From: Commensalibacter intestini A911
GTDB lineage: Bacteria > Pseudomonadota > Alphaproteobacteria > Acetobacterales > Acetobacteraceae
Direction: 5' to 3'
Assembly (NCBI RefSeq): GCF_000231445.1
Contig: NZ_AGFR01000003.1
Coordinates: 682,001 to 746,000, forward strand
Length of the DNA: 64,000 nucleotides
Position numbers and translations under genes: made by a program. Within the stretch, counting starts at the first letter, position 1. Each line of letters begins with the position of its first letter. Shown in pieces: positions 55,848-64,000 of this stretch. A model generated the notes under the pieces. The model searched no databases. It had not been told where the DNA came from and worked only from the letters and a program-made list of their open reading frames with translations.

Positions 55848-56663
55848 ATGTTTAGCCATAATCCGCTGTTTTTAAATACAGTGCTCCTTGGAGGCACAAC
55901 AGAAGAAAAACTGTTTTCTGCCAGTAAGGCAGGATTTCAGCAGGTTGAATTATGGCGTCAAGATATAGATATGATGGATGGTGATATAAATCTACTAAAC
56001 AAAGATCTACAAAAACTAAAATTATCACTGACTGATTATCAGGTTCTATTAGATTTTGATGGTGCAGCAGAGCCTTTTCGTCAAGCTAAACGTAACGAAG
56101 CGCTTACGATGTTAGACGTTGCTGAGAAAATAGGCGCAAAGACTTTACTAGTACCAGCAAATACGAATTATTCTTGTATTAAAGACAATATTGAACAGGA
56201 TTTAAGATGGCTTGTCGATCAAGCGAGTAAACGCAATATACGTATTGCATATGAGGCAATGGCGTGGAGTGTTTATATAAATAAGACAACGGAAGCATGG
56301 AAAATAGTTAACAAAATTAATGCGCTTAACTTAGGATTAGTTATCGATGCGTTTCATATATTTTCTTTGAAAAGAACCGTTCAAGATCTTTGTGATATTC
56401 CAATGGAGAAAATCTTTTTAGTTCAACTTTCTGATGCTGTTGATTTTCCTGAAAAACAGAATGTTATTGATATTGCTCGTCATCATCGTTTATTGCCAGG
56501 AAATGGCAAATTTCCTATTAAAACGCTTATTAATTATTTAGCACAAAATAATTATCAAGGGGCTATAGGTTTAGAAGTATTTAATGATGATTTAAAAAAG
56601 CAACCGCCTCAACTTGTTGCAGAACAAGCAATGAAATCATTACAATATATTTTACAGTGTTAA
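55848..56663 (+). CDS. Xylose-isomerase-like TIM-barrel protein
   Basis: This 271-residue protein belongs to the sugar phosphate isomerase/epimerase (AP endonuclease 2-like) superfamily. Metal-type acidic residues occur in IAYEAMAWSVY (Glu), LGLVIDAFHIF (Asp, His), FLVQLSDA (Asp) and IGLEVFND (Glu). Members include hydroxypyruvate isomerase, 3-dehydroshikimate dehydratase (QuiC-like, whose AMAW and DAFHIF blocks it resembles) and inosose enzymes; I cannot choose one. TAGGAGAG precedes the ATG. Its place after sdaA suggests handling of hydroxypyruvate or a related product (inference). It is convergent with the YheO-type regulator, three bases apart. Confidence 0.82.
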   Translation: MFSHNPLFLNTVLLGGTTEEKLFSASKAGFQQVELWRQDIDMMDGDINLLNKDLQKLKLSLTDYQVLLDFDGAAEPFRQAKRNEALTMLDVAEKIGAKTLLVPANTNYSCIKDNIEQDLRWLVDQASKRNIRIAYEAMAWSVYINKTTEAWKIVNKINALNLGLVIDAFHIFSLKRTVQDLCDIPMEKIFLVQLSDAVDFPEKQNVIDIARHHRLLPGNGKFPIKTLINYLAQNNYQGAIGLEVFNDDLKKQPPQLVAEQAMKSLQYILQC

Positions 56664-56666
56664 GTA

Positions 56667-57293
56667 TTACTCTTCTTTAGCATATAAATATGCACTTGCT
56701 CTGGATATACCTAAATATTGAGCGACAATTTCCATTGATTTTTTGATATCAAGCAACCCTTTTTGCTTGAGTTGCATAATAACTTCTTTTCTTTCATTAG
56801 CTTTTAATAGTCTTGGGGTTTTTGCATGTTCAGAAGCATAATGATCAATATAGTGTTTAATATTATCCTGACCGTTGGAATTTAAGTTTTCAATAATTGA
56901 GTTTTGATTAACTCGGGTAAAATTATTGATCATATTTTGCAGCCCTTGAAAAAGGGTTAAATCAATATTGATACATAATGCTGCAATATAATTCCCATCA
57001 TTTCCTTTTATGCCAATAGAGGTGCTTTTTACAGGTCGTCCGTCTGTAAACTGATTGGCATAATTTGCGATAATATTAGGGAACTCTGATGATAAAATTC
57101 GAGCTATTCCTAACTCGGTTGCAGGATCACCGATTTTTCGTCCTGATAAGTTATTATGAATAGCAAGGATTGCATGTTCAGGATTGTTTAAATCATGAAC
57201 AACAACTTCGCAAAAAGGTGAAAAAGTCTCACTTAATCCTTTTGCAATGGTATCTAGTTGCATTAACAAATGTTTATCATCGATTTGTGACAT
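56667..57293 (-). CDS. YheO/DauR-type transcriptional regulator
   Basis: This 208-residue regulator has an N-terminal YheO-like PAS domain (FSPFCEVVVHDLNNPEHAILAIHNNLSGRKIGDPATELG, then IGIKGNDGNYIAALCINID) and a C-terminal helix-turn-helix (about residues 165-205, GLLDIKKSMEIVAQYLGISRASAYLYAK). DauR of Pseudomonas represses D-arginine use; other members regulate D- or hydroxy-amino-acid and RidA-linked operons. Its divergent position to ridA across 158 bases suggests it controls the ridA-lyase operon (inference). Confidence 0.9.
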   Translation of the reverse strand: MSQIDDKHLLMQLDTIAKGLSETFSPFCEVVVHDLNNPEHAILAIHNNLSGRKIGDPATELGIARILSSEFPNIIANYANQFTDGRPVKSTSIGIKGNDGNYIAALCINIDLTLFQGLQNMINNFTRVNQNSIIENLNSNGQDNIKHYIDHYASEHAKTPRLLKANERKEVIMQLKQKGLLDIKKSMEIVAQYLGISRASAYLYAKEE

Positions 57294-57370
57294 TATTAGA
57301 CTTTCCAGTAAATCATTTTCAGAATGCTTTTTATGTATAATACATGATTTTAAAATAAAAAATATTTTAA

Positions 57371-57390
57371 TTAGACTTTTTGTATAAAAT
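57371..57390 (+). promoter_or_regulatory. Promoter element shared with sdaA, before ridA
   Basis: The stretch ending TTTGTATAAAAT followed by TAG sits about 60 bases before the ridA ATG, with TTAGAC as a possible -35. The 12-base core is identical to that before sdaA. It is either a common -10 form or part of a shared operator. Confidence 0.4.
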
Positions 57391-57451
57391 TAGATAATTA
57401 TTATAATTAAGCTTATATAGATAATATCATTATCAAAAGGGAATTTTAGTC

Positions 57452-57844
57452 ATGATATCTCCTTTTATTCAATCTCATACGCCTGATAATAATCCTCATG
57501 GAGGGCATTATTCACATTGTTGTACTGCTGGTGGATTTGTGTTTATTTCGGGACAATTACCTATTACAAAAGAAGGTATTAAGCTTGTTAATGTTTCTTT
57601 TGAAGAACAGGTCAAGCAGGTCTTAGAGAATATTAATGAGTGTTTAATTAGTGCGAATACAACGCGTAATATGTTGGCACAAATAAGAGTATATATAACA
57701 GATGTAGATAATTGGCCTATTTTTGATAAAATTTATGCAGATTGGATTGGCGGACATAAACCAGCCAGAGCAGTTTTAAATGTGCCACAACTGCATTATG
57801 GCGTCGCAATAGAAGCAGAAGCGGTTGCCTTAGTAGCCTCGTAG
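57452..57844 (+). CDS. ridA: RidA-family enamine/imine deaminase
   Basis: This 130-residue YjgF/YER057c/UK114 protein hydrolyses reactive enamine and imine intermediates such as 2-aminoacrylate to their ketoacids. Typical features are GGFVFISGQLP, VKQVLENINECL, and the substrate-binding Arg in HKPARAVLNVPQLHYGVAIEAEAVAL. It works with PLP lyases and dehydratases. It lies 57 bases upstream of the ammonia-lyase preferred start and divergent from the YheO-type regulator, a placement that fits removal of the lyase by-product. Confidence 0.93.
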   Translation: MISPFIQSHTPDNNPHGGHYSHCCTAGGFVFISGQLPITKEGIKLVNVSFEEQVKQVLENINECLISANTTRNMLAQIRVYITDVDNWPIFDKIYADWIGGHKPARAVLNVPQLHYGVAIEAEAVALVAS

Positions 57845-57901
57845 TTTAAAATGAGATGAATAAAATATTGACATAACCATTGGATGAAAAAGGATTTTCA
57901 G

Positions 57902-58870
57902 ATGAGTAATTTATCGTTACCTACGTTTGATGATGTTACGAGTGCCTCCAAACGTATTGCCCCATATATTAACCCAACTCCAGTATTAACTTCTCGTTAT
58001 TTAAATGAAACTTTAGGTGCCAATTTTTTCTTTAAATGTGAAAATTTTCAACGTACTGGTGCGTTTAAATTCCGTGGTGCAATGAATACACTGACTCAAT
58101 TTAGTGAAGAACAAAAGAAAGCAGGTGTTGTTGCATATTCTTCTGGTAACCATGCCCAAGCGATTGCTTTTGCTGCGAAAATATTGGGTATTCCAGCAAC
58201 AATTATTATGCCTCATGATGCACCTGCAGCAAAAGTTGCTGCGACAAAAGGTTATGGTGGAAAGATTGTGATTTATAATCGTTATACCGAAGATCGGGAG
58301 CAAATTGGCAAAGAAATTGCCGAGAAACAAGGGTTAACGTTAATTCCTCCTTATAATCATCCTCATGTAATTGCAGGGCAAGGCACCGCAGCAAAAGAGC
58401 TATTTGAAGAAAAAGGTCCACTAGATGCATTATTTGTGCCTCTTGGAGGAGGCGGGCTTTTGTCAGGTTCTTCATTATCAGCCAAAGCACTTGCTTCAAA
58501 TTGTAAAATATATGGTGTAGAGCCTCAGGCGGGAAATGATGGACAACAATCTTTTAAATCAGGGAAAATTGTGCATATTGAAACGCCTAAAACGATTGCT
58601 GATGGTGCACAAACTCAACATTTGGGTGATTTGACATTTTCTCTTATCCAACAAAATGTAGATGATATTTTGACTGCTACTGATGAAGAACTTGTCACAG
58701 CAATGGGCTTTTTTGCAGAGCGTATGAAAATTATTGTTGAACCTACAGGATGTCTTGGTTTTGCTGCAGCCCGAGCAATGAAAGAGGAATTAAAAGGGAA
58801 AAAAGTTGGTGTTATTGTTAGTGGAGGAAATATAGATCTTAAACGTTATAGCCAATTGTTAGGATCATAA
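57902..58870 (+). CDS. Threo-3-hydroxyaspartate ammonia-lyase-like PLP enzyme
   Basis: This 322-residue fold-type II PLP enzyme resembles threonine dehydratase but has the blocks of the hydroxyaspartate ammonia-lyase/serine racemase subgroup. The PLP lysine is in GAFKFRGAMN. Other blocks are YSSGNHAQAIAFAAKILGIPATIIMPHDAP, NRYTEDREQIGKEIAEKQGLTLIPPYNHPHVIAGQGT, the glycine loop GGGGLLSG and TIADGAQTQHLG. Length lacks the ACT regulatory domain of IlvA. ATG 57902 is preferred over ATG 57884 because AAAAGGA lies upstream. The reaction would be 3-hydroxyaspartate (or serine/threonine) to a 2-keto acid plus ammonia; substrate is inferred. It is downstream of ridA in one probable operon. Confidence 0.87.
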   Translation: MSNLSLPTFDDVTSASKRIAPYINPTPVLTSRYLNETLGANFFFKCENFQRTGAFKFRGAMNTLTQFSEEQKKAGVVAYSSGNHAQAIAFAAKILGIPATIIMPHDAPAAKVAATKGYGGKIVIYNRYTEDREQIGKEIAEKQGLTLIPPYNHPHVIAGQGTAAKELFEEKGPLDALFVPLGGGGLLSGSSLSAKALASNCKIYGVEPQAGNDGQQSFKSGKIVHIETPKTIADGAQTQHLGDLTFSLIQQNVDDILTATDEELVTAMGFFAERMKIIVEPTGCLGFAAARAMKEELKGKKVGVIVSGGNIDLKRYSQLLGS

Positions 58871-59304
58871 GCTAAAATATTGGATATATTGATGAGATAG
58901 AAAGATATATAAGATTTGATTGTAAAATTATTTTATATAGTTGCCTCAATATTGATATAATTGTAATAGATGTTTGTTAAAAATATTATTTCTACTGATC
59001 ACGTTTTATTGATCAATTATAATATTAATTTTATTGAGCGATTATATATCTTTTCACAGGATATATTCAACTTATGATTGATTGTTGCTAAGCTGTTGAA
59101 TGGATTAGACAATCATATTCTAGAGATGATATTTTTTACATCGAAGTTATAAAAGACTAGATATTTGTATTTTAAGTAACTACTTCTTATAAACTATCAT
59201 AACCTAGTCTTTATGCGTAATTGCAATAAATGAATATTCTTGATACATTAAGCTTATTCATTATTTCGTATACTATTCATTTTATATAATTAAAGGAAAC
59301 AATA
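58871..59304. other. 434-base gap before cyanase, with possible operators
   Basis: No gene is visible. It contains AAAGACTAG (59152-59160) repeated in reverse complement at 59204-59212, with a small AAGTA/TACTT hairpin between them. A second dyad, AATGAATA (59229-59236) with TATTCATT (59255-59262), lies just before a possible -10 TATACT (59270-59275). These may be regulator sites for cynS. An area around 59000 has two nearby TGATCA palindromes. Nothing else is seen. Confidence 0.4.
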
Positions 59305-59748
59305 ATGAGCCGCTTAGAAGTTACTGAAAAGATTATTACCAGCAAAGTTACTCAAGGTTTAAAATGGGCTGATATTGCTGAGAAAGTCGGACGTAGCAAA
59401 GAATGGGTTACAGCTGCATGTTTAGGACAAATGACTTGTAATGAACAACAGGCTTCTGTTCTTGCTAAGATTTTTCAATTAACTGAAGCTGAAAAAAAGT
59501 GGCTTATGGTGACGCCTTCTAGAGGCAGCTTACCAACTACTGTTCCTACGGATCCAACCATTTATCGTTTTTACGAATTGGTAAATGTTTATGGAACTAC
59601 ATTCAAAGAGCTTATTCACGAGGAATTCGGGGATGGCATTATGAGTGCAATTGATTTTAAGATGGATTTGAAACGCGAAAAGGATCCTCTTGGGGATCGT
59701 GTGAATATTGTTATGAGTGGTAAATTTTTACCTTATAAAGAATACTAA
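59305..59748 (+). CDS. cynS: Cyanate hydratase (cyanase)
   Basis: This enzyme converts cyanate with bicarbonate to carbamate and CO2, giving ammonia. The 147-residue protein has an N-terminal helix-turn-helix-like domain (KWADIAEKVGRSKEWVTAACLGQM) and the catalytic domain with YRFYELVNVYGTTFKELIHEEFGDGIMSAIDF, holding the Arg and Glu of the active site, and the catalytic Ser in VMSGKFLPY. No cynT (carbonic anhydrase) or cynR lies beside it, so bicarbonate must come from elsewhere. AAAGGA precedes the ATG. A terminator follows. Confidence 0.97.
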   Translation: MSRLEVTEKIITSKVTQGLKWADIAEKVGRSKEWVTAACLGQMTCNEQQASVLAKIFQLTEAEKKWLMVTPSRGSLPTTVPTDPTIYRFYELVNVYGTTFKELIHEEFGDGIMSAIDFKMDLKREKDPLGDRVNIVMSGKFLPYKEY

Positions 59749-59852
59749 TTTACTCTCATAAGCGTTGATATACTAACATATTTTATTAAAACTATATTTT
59801 ATTAAAACTATATTTTATATACATACTTTACATACTACATACATATACTCAG

Positions 59853-59884
59853 AGAAGCTGGTCTGAATACTACCAGCTTCTTTT
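59853..59884. terminator. Hairpin between convergent cynS and AKR
   Basis: AGAAGCTGGT (59853-59862) pairs perfectly with ACCAGCTTCT (59872-59881) over a 9-base loop, and T residues follow. It sits between convergent cynS (stop 59748) and the aldo/keto reductase (stop 59896). Upstream is a CATACTACATACATATA-like AT-rich tract. Confidence 0.85.
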
Positions 59885-59895
59885 GCGCTATTTTA

Positions 59896-60897
<1,002 letters not shown>

Positions 60898-61016
60898 TTA
60901 TGGCAAAACTGTTTGAACAATGAAACAGTTATAGCACGAGGAAAGAGATAAGATTAGTCTGATTATTTTATATATTATAATGAAATTAATTCATTAATAA
61001 GGTGGTGATGTATTTG

Positions 61017-61041
61017 TAATTAATTAATTAATTAATTAATT
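61017..61041. repeat. (TAAT)6 tetranucleotide repeat
   Basis: Six perfect TAAT units plus a trailing T lie 90 bases before the SIR2-gene start codon, in an AT-rich promoter region. Such tracts can gain or lose units by slipped-strand mispairing and alter promoter spacing. The tract is short, so function is only a possibility. Confidence 0.8.
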
Positions 61042-61130
61042 TGGAATAAAAATAATTACTATTATAAAATATCTATTGTTTATATAGTTTTTTAAAGCTT
61101 AAATTATTTTTAATGAAGGGGTAATAGATC

Positions 61131-62600
61131 GTGAATGAAGAAATAGATGTTGAGAAAAAATTAGTAGAAATATTACAACAATCTTTATCAGCCCCTTTTT
61201 TATTTATAGGATCTGGTTTTTCCAGAAGATATATTGAATTGCCCGATTGGAGTGGTTTATTGGAGCATTTTTGTAAATATGTAAATAAACCTTTTCAACA
61301 ATATTTATCGAGTAGTAATGGTAATTACCCTGAAGCAACATCATTGTTAGCAAAAGATTTTAGTGAAACATGGTGGGAGGAGCATAATACTTGTAAGGAA
61401 ATTTTCTCTACGAGTGAATGGAGGTCGCATGTTGATACGCCTTTGAAATATGAAATAAGTAAATATTTAAAAGAATTTCAAGTTAAAGATATAATACAAA
61501 ACAACAAAGAATTAGAAGTATTAAAAAATAAAGAAGTAGTCATTGATGGTATTATTACAACAAATTGGGATTTATTATTAGAAACACTGTTCCCTAAATT
61601 AAAGGTATATATTGGACAATCAGATTTGTTTTTTAAAGCTCCACAATCTATTGGTGAGATATATAAAATTCATGGATGTTGTTCTAATTACAATAGTTTG
61701 ATTGTAACGCAAGATGATTATAGTAATTTTAATAAAAAAAATGCATATTTAGCAGCAAAGTTATTATCAATTTTTTTAGAGCATCCAGTTATTTTTATAG
61801 GTTATTCGATAAGTGACTTAAATATTCAAGAGTTATTAGAGCAAATTATTAATATGATTGAAGTTGAAAATCATGATTATAAGGAGCGTTTGTCTAAAAA
61901 TCTTATTTTTATTACTAGAGCTAAAGATAATTATGATAATATTCAAACTGTAGCAAAAAAAATAAATGATAGAGATCTTAATTTTACAAATATTGAAACT
62001 AATGATTTTTCCAAGATTTATAAAGCGTTACAGCATATTGAAAGAAAAATACCTATAGATTATTTACGAGTTATTAAGGAGGGAATCTATAATATTGTAA
62101 AGGATCCGAGTAACTCTAACAAAAAACTTGCTGTAATTGATTTTGAAGAGGCTATAAAAGATAGTTCAAAAATTGAATTCGTTGTTGGTATAGGTGTTAC
62201 TAATAGTATTGGATTAAAAGGTTTTTCAATAAATGATATTATAAAGGATATTATATTTAACAATATTCATGCTAAAAGCTATGATCTATTAATGGTAACT
62301 ATACCTGAGTTAGCTAAACGCAATAGAGTTTATTTACCTATGCAAAAGTATATTGCATCTAATCAAGGTAAAAAAATACCATCATCATTGAATGAAATTA
62401 ATAAACTTAATACTAACGAGTATATAAAGAAAATTAGTTCCTCTATTAAGAAAAATTATAAAAAGACTTGGAATCTAGATAGTATTATTCATCTTTCAGA
62501 AAACTCCTGTAAAATAGATAAAAAATTAAATTATCTAGCAATTTACTTGTCTAAGAACAAAACAGAAGAAAATTGTGATAATATAATCAGTTATATTTAA
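61131..62600 (+). CDS. SIR2-domain protein, candidate defence NADase
   Basis: This 489-residue protein has an N-terminal SIR2-like NAD-binding domain (about residues 15-260). The motifs are LFIGSGFSRRY (residues 24-34), the TTNWDL loop (Asn145, Asp147), YKIHGC (His181), VTQDDYSNF and IFIGYSISDLNI. Asn and His are the residues needed for NADase activity in DSR-type defence proteins. The C-terminal half (about 300-489) is helical with a VVGIGVTNSIGLKGFSINDI block; no known domain is recognised. It is much shorter than DSR1/2 and has no adjacent partner, so it may be a standalone abortive-infection system. GTG 61131 has AAGGGG nine bases upstream. Base composition is very AT-rich, suggesting transfer. 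Confidence 0.75.
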   Translation: MNEEIDVEKKLVEILQQSLSAPFLFIGSGFSRRYIELPDWSGLLEHFCKYVNKPFQQYLSSSNGNYPEATSLLAKDFSETWWEEHNTCKEIFSTSEWRSHVDTPLKYEISKYLKEFQVKDIIQNNKELEVLKNKEVVIDGIITTNWDLLLETLFPKLKVYIGQSDLFFKAPQSIGEIYKIHGCCSNYNSLIVTQDDYSNFNKKNAYLAAKLLSIFLEHPVIFIGYSISDLNIQELLEQIINMIEVENHDYKERLSKNLIFITRAKDNYDNIQTVAKKINDRDLNFTNIETNDFSKIYKALQHIERKIPIDYLRVIKEGIYNIVKDPSNSNKKLAVIDFEEAIKDSSKIEFVVGIGVTNSIGLKGFSINDIIKDIIFNNIHAKSYDLLMVTIPELAKRNRVYLPMQKYIASNQGKKIPSSLNEINKLNTNEYIKKISSSIKKNYKKTWNLDSIIHLSENSCKIDKKLNYLAIYLSKNKTEENCDNIISYI

Positions 62601-62770
62601 CAAAATTTTGAAAATTTAAAACAAAAATTAGGTAAAAATAACTCTGCATTAAAACGTTTAATATGCATTATTGACCAAGTTAAATATAGAGAATTATTAT
62701 GATATTGATACTTAATTGTGTTTATATATATCTTGAATATCAGCCTTAAAAGGCACTATAAGGAAGGTGT

Positions 62771-62829
62771 ATAAACTCAAAAGAATATTTTAAACAAATA
62801 ACGACTTGCAAAATATCGATTGAGTTTAT
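62771..62829. repeat. Interrupted inverted repeat between SIR2 gene and nifJ
   Basis: ATAAACTCAA (62771-62780) pairs with TTGAGTTTAT (62820-62829). Inside, ATATTTT (62785-62791) pairs with AAAATAT (62810-62816). The two stems stack across short bulges to make a long hairpin just after the nifJ 3' end. No T run follows on either strand. It may end convergent transcription or mark an insertion edge. Confidence 0.45.
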
Positions 62830-62862
62830 TTAGACAAAATATAAAAATTTACTAAATCATGA

Positions 62863-64000
62863 TCACTCCGAATTTACTTCTGATAATTTCGTTAGTAAAG
62901 AATAATGGTGTTTAAGAATTTGCTCTGATTTAGCCAATAGCTCTTCTGCGCGTTCAGTATCATTACTCCATAAACGATTAAAACGTTGTTCTTGTCTTAA
63001 AATATCGGCAAGAGGCTCTTTTGGTAGTTTTGAATCCAATGTTAACGGTGATTTGCCACTGTCTCTTTTACTTGGGTCAAAGCGATAGAGAGGCCAGAAC
63101 CCAGAGTTGGTAAGATGTTGCATATGTTCGTGACTATAAGCCAAATTATATCCATGCTCACCACATGGACTATATGCAATAATCAAAGACGGGCCAGGAT
63201 ATGCTTCGGCTTCTTGAATAGCTTTGATGGTTTGGTTCATCTGCGCACCTAAGGAAATTTGAGCAACAAAAATATTCCCATACATCATCATGGATAGACC
63301 AAGGTCTTTTCTTGATTTTTCTTTGCCCAGCTCACCAAACTTAGTAATAGCTCCCATCGGGGTTGCTTTTGATTGTTGACCACCTGTATTTGAATAACAT
63401 TGAGTATCAAGGACTAAAACATTCACATTCTCTCCAGTGCTGAGAACATGATCCAAGCCACCAAATCCAATGTCATAAGCCCATCCATCTCCGCCGACTA
63501 ACCAGATTGATTTTTGTAATAGATAATGAGCATCTATGATCAATTCTTGAGCATTTGGATCGTTATTCTCTTGTAGTAAATGGCGTAATTCATTGATGGC
63601 TTTACGTCGTTCATGATCGGAAATTTGCTCATCTTTTAACGTATTCATTAAATCACTAGGAATGAGTGTTTTAAAACTATCTAATAATCGTAATACACGT
63701 TGTTTATGTTGATCAACGGTTAGTCTGAATCCTAATCCAAATTCTGCATTATCTTCAAAAAGAGAGTTAGCCCATGTTGGCCCACGTCCTTCACAGTTTT
63801 TTGTATAAGGAGTAGTTGGTAAATTGCCTCCATAAATAGAAGAGCATCCCGTTGCATTGGCAATGAGTAATTTTTCACCAAATAATTGTGTTAATAATTT
63901 AATATAAGGGGTTTCACCACATCCAGAGCAAGCACCAGAGAACTCAAATAAAGGTGTGACCAATTGAGATGTACGAAGGTCAATCCGTTCTATTGAAGAG
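62863..64000 (-). CDS. nifJ: Pyruvate:flavodoxin/ferredoxin oxidoreductase, C-terminal part (5' end outside window)
   Basis: This is the carboxyl part of an oxygen-sensitive enzyme that converts pyruvate and CoA to acetyl-CoA and CO2 with reduction of flavodoxin or ferredoxin. The reading frame stays open to the window edge; the TTG at 63961-63963 is internal. The thiamine-diphosphate/cluster domain is clear: PLFEFSGACSGCGETPYIK with cluster Cys residues, ANATGCSSIYGGNLPTTPYTKN, VGGDGWAYDIGFGGLDHVLSTGENVNVLVLDTQCYSNTGGQ, and the last cluster Cys in AYSPCGEHGYNL. The end PLYRFDP and a 70-residue tail match NifJ length. An anaerobe-type enzyme in a presumed acetic acid bacterium is notable. Confidence 0.95.
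   Translation of the reverse strand, partial: SSIERIDLRTSQLVTPLFEFSGACSGCGETPYIKLLTQLFGEKLLIANATGCSSIYGGNLPTTPYTKNCEGRGPTWANSLFEDNAEFGLGFRLTVDQHKQRVLRLLDSFKTLIPSDLMNTLKDEQISDHERRKAINELRHLLQENNDPNAQELIIDAHYLLQKSIWLVGGDGWAYDIGFGGLDHVLSTGENVNVLVLDTQCYSNTGGQQSKATPMGAITKFGELGKEKSRKDLGLSMMMYGNIFVAQISLGAQMNQTIKAIQEAEAYPGPSLIIAYSPCGEHGYNLAYSHEHMQHLTNSGFWPLYRFDPSKRDSGKSPLTLDSKLPKEPLADILRQEQRFNRLWSNDTERAEELLAKSEQILKHHYSLLTKLSEVNSE

Noticed and set aside
59761-59850. Repeated ACATA-like and TTTTATTAAAACTATA-like units after cynS as a CRISPR or phage attachment site
   Set aside because: The units are short, AT-rich and irregular without spacers; they look like simple-sequence drift.

Overview
The window is a 64 kb piece of an AT-rich, gene-dense bacterial chromosome. 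Protein content and gene order point to an alphaproteobacterium of the family Acetobacteraceae. The supporting clues are the order lolD-dnaE, the chain rlpA-dacA-tmk-holB-metG-tatD-MBL-parC, a cysteine-free HemB, and divergent gph/glmU followed by glmS. The low GC content, the exported beta-glucosidase and the pyruvate:flavodoxin oxidoreductase suggest an insect-gut lineage such as Commensalibacter. That placement is inferred from recalled family features, not from a database comparison.

Layout. 1-3907: end of lolD, then dnaE. 3908-7406: a very AT-rich accessory patch holding a non-coding gap with a possible gene remnant, a small anchored protein, and two tandem paralogous multi-pass membrane proteins (DUF6056-like). 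7423-14731: metabolic and stress genes (isochorismatase-like hydrolase, panB, an AEC permease, pncA, htpG, a CoA-binding protein, a formylglutamate amidohydrolase). 14837-14911: tRNA-Val(GAC). 14936-17592: cytochrome b561, a Sel1-repeat protein and a DUF2130 coiled-coil protein. 17776-28021: a long forward block of exported wall enzymes (MltB-like, RlpA, DacA) followed by tmk, holB, metG, tatD, an MBL hydrolase and parC. 28105-30460: a short-chain dehydrogenase coupled to a frameshifted acyl-CoA-synthetase-like gene. 30590-35328: pirin, hemB, an amino-acid permease and glyA. 35352-38621: two glycosyltransferases and an ELM1-family protein. 38763-43226: flavohaemoglobin hmp behind two NsrR-like operators, a DUF3108 protein, a CLC channel and a two-gene membrane-protein unit. 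43320-48772: gph, glmU, glmS and a second CLC channel. 48912-50366: an exported GH1 beta-glucosidase.

50653-58870 reads as a catabolic island for serine and other hydroxy amino acids. It contains an HAAAP-type transporter, a frameshifted DSD1/D-threonine-aldolase-type gene, a LysR regulator, L-serine ammonia-lyase, a xylose-isomerase-like TIM-barrel protein, a YheO/DauR-type regulator, RidA, and a threo-3-hydroxyaspartate-ammonia-lyase-like enzyme. The lyases release reactive enamines and imines, which RidA would clear.

59305-64000: cyanase, an aldo/keto reductase, a standalone SIR2-domain protein (candidate anti-phage NADase) with a (TAAT)6 tract upstream, and the 3' part of nifJ running off the window. 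The best leads for something undescribed are the SIR2 gene with its tetranucleotide tract, the hydroxy-amino-acid island, and the DUF6056-like tandem pair. No rRNA, CRISPR array, complete insertion sequence or prophage was seen.
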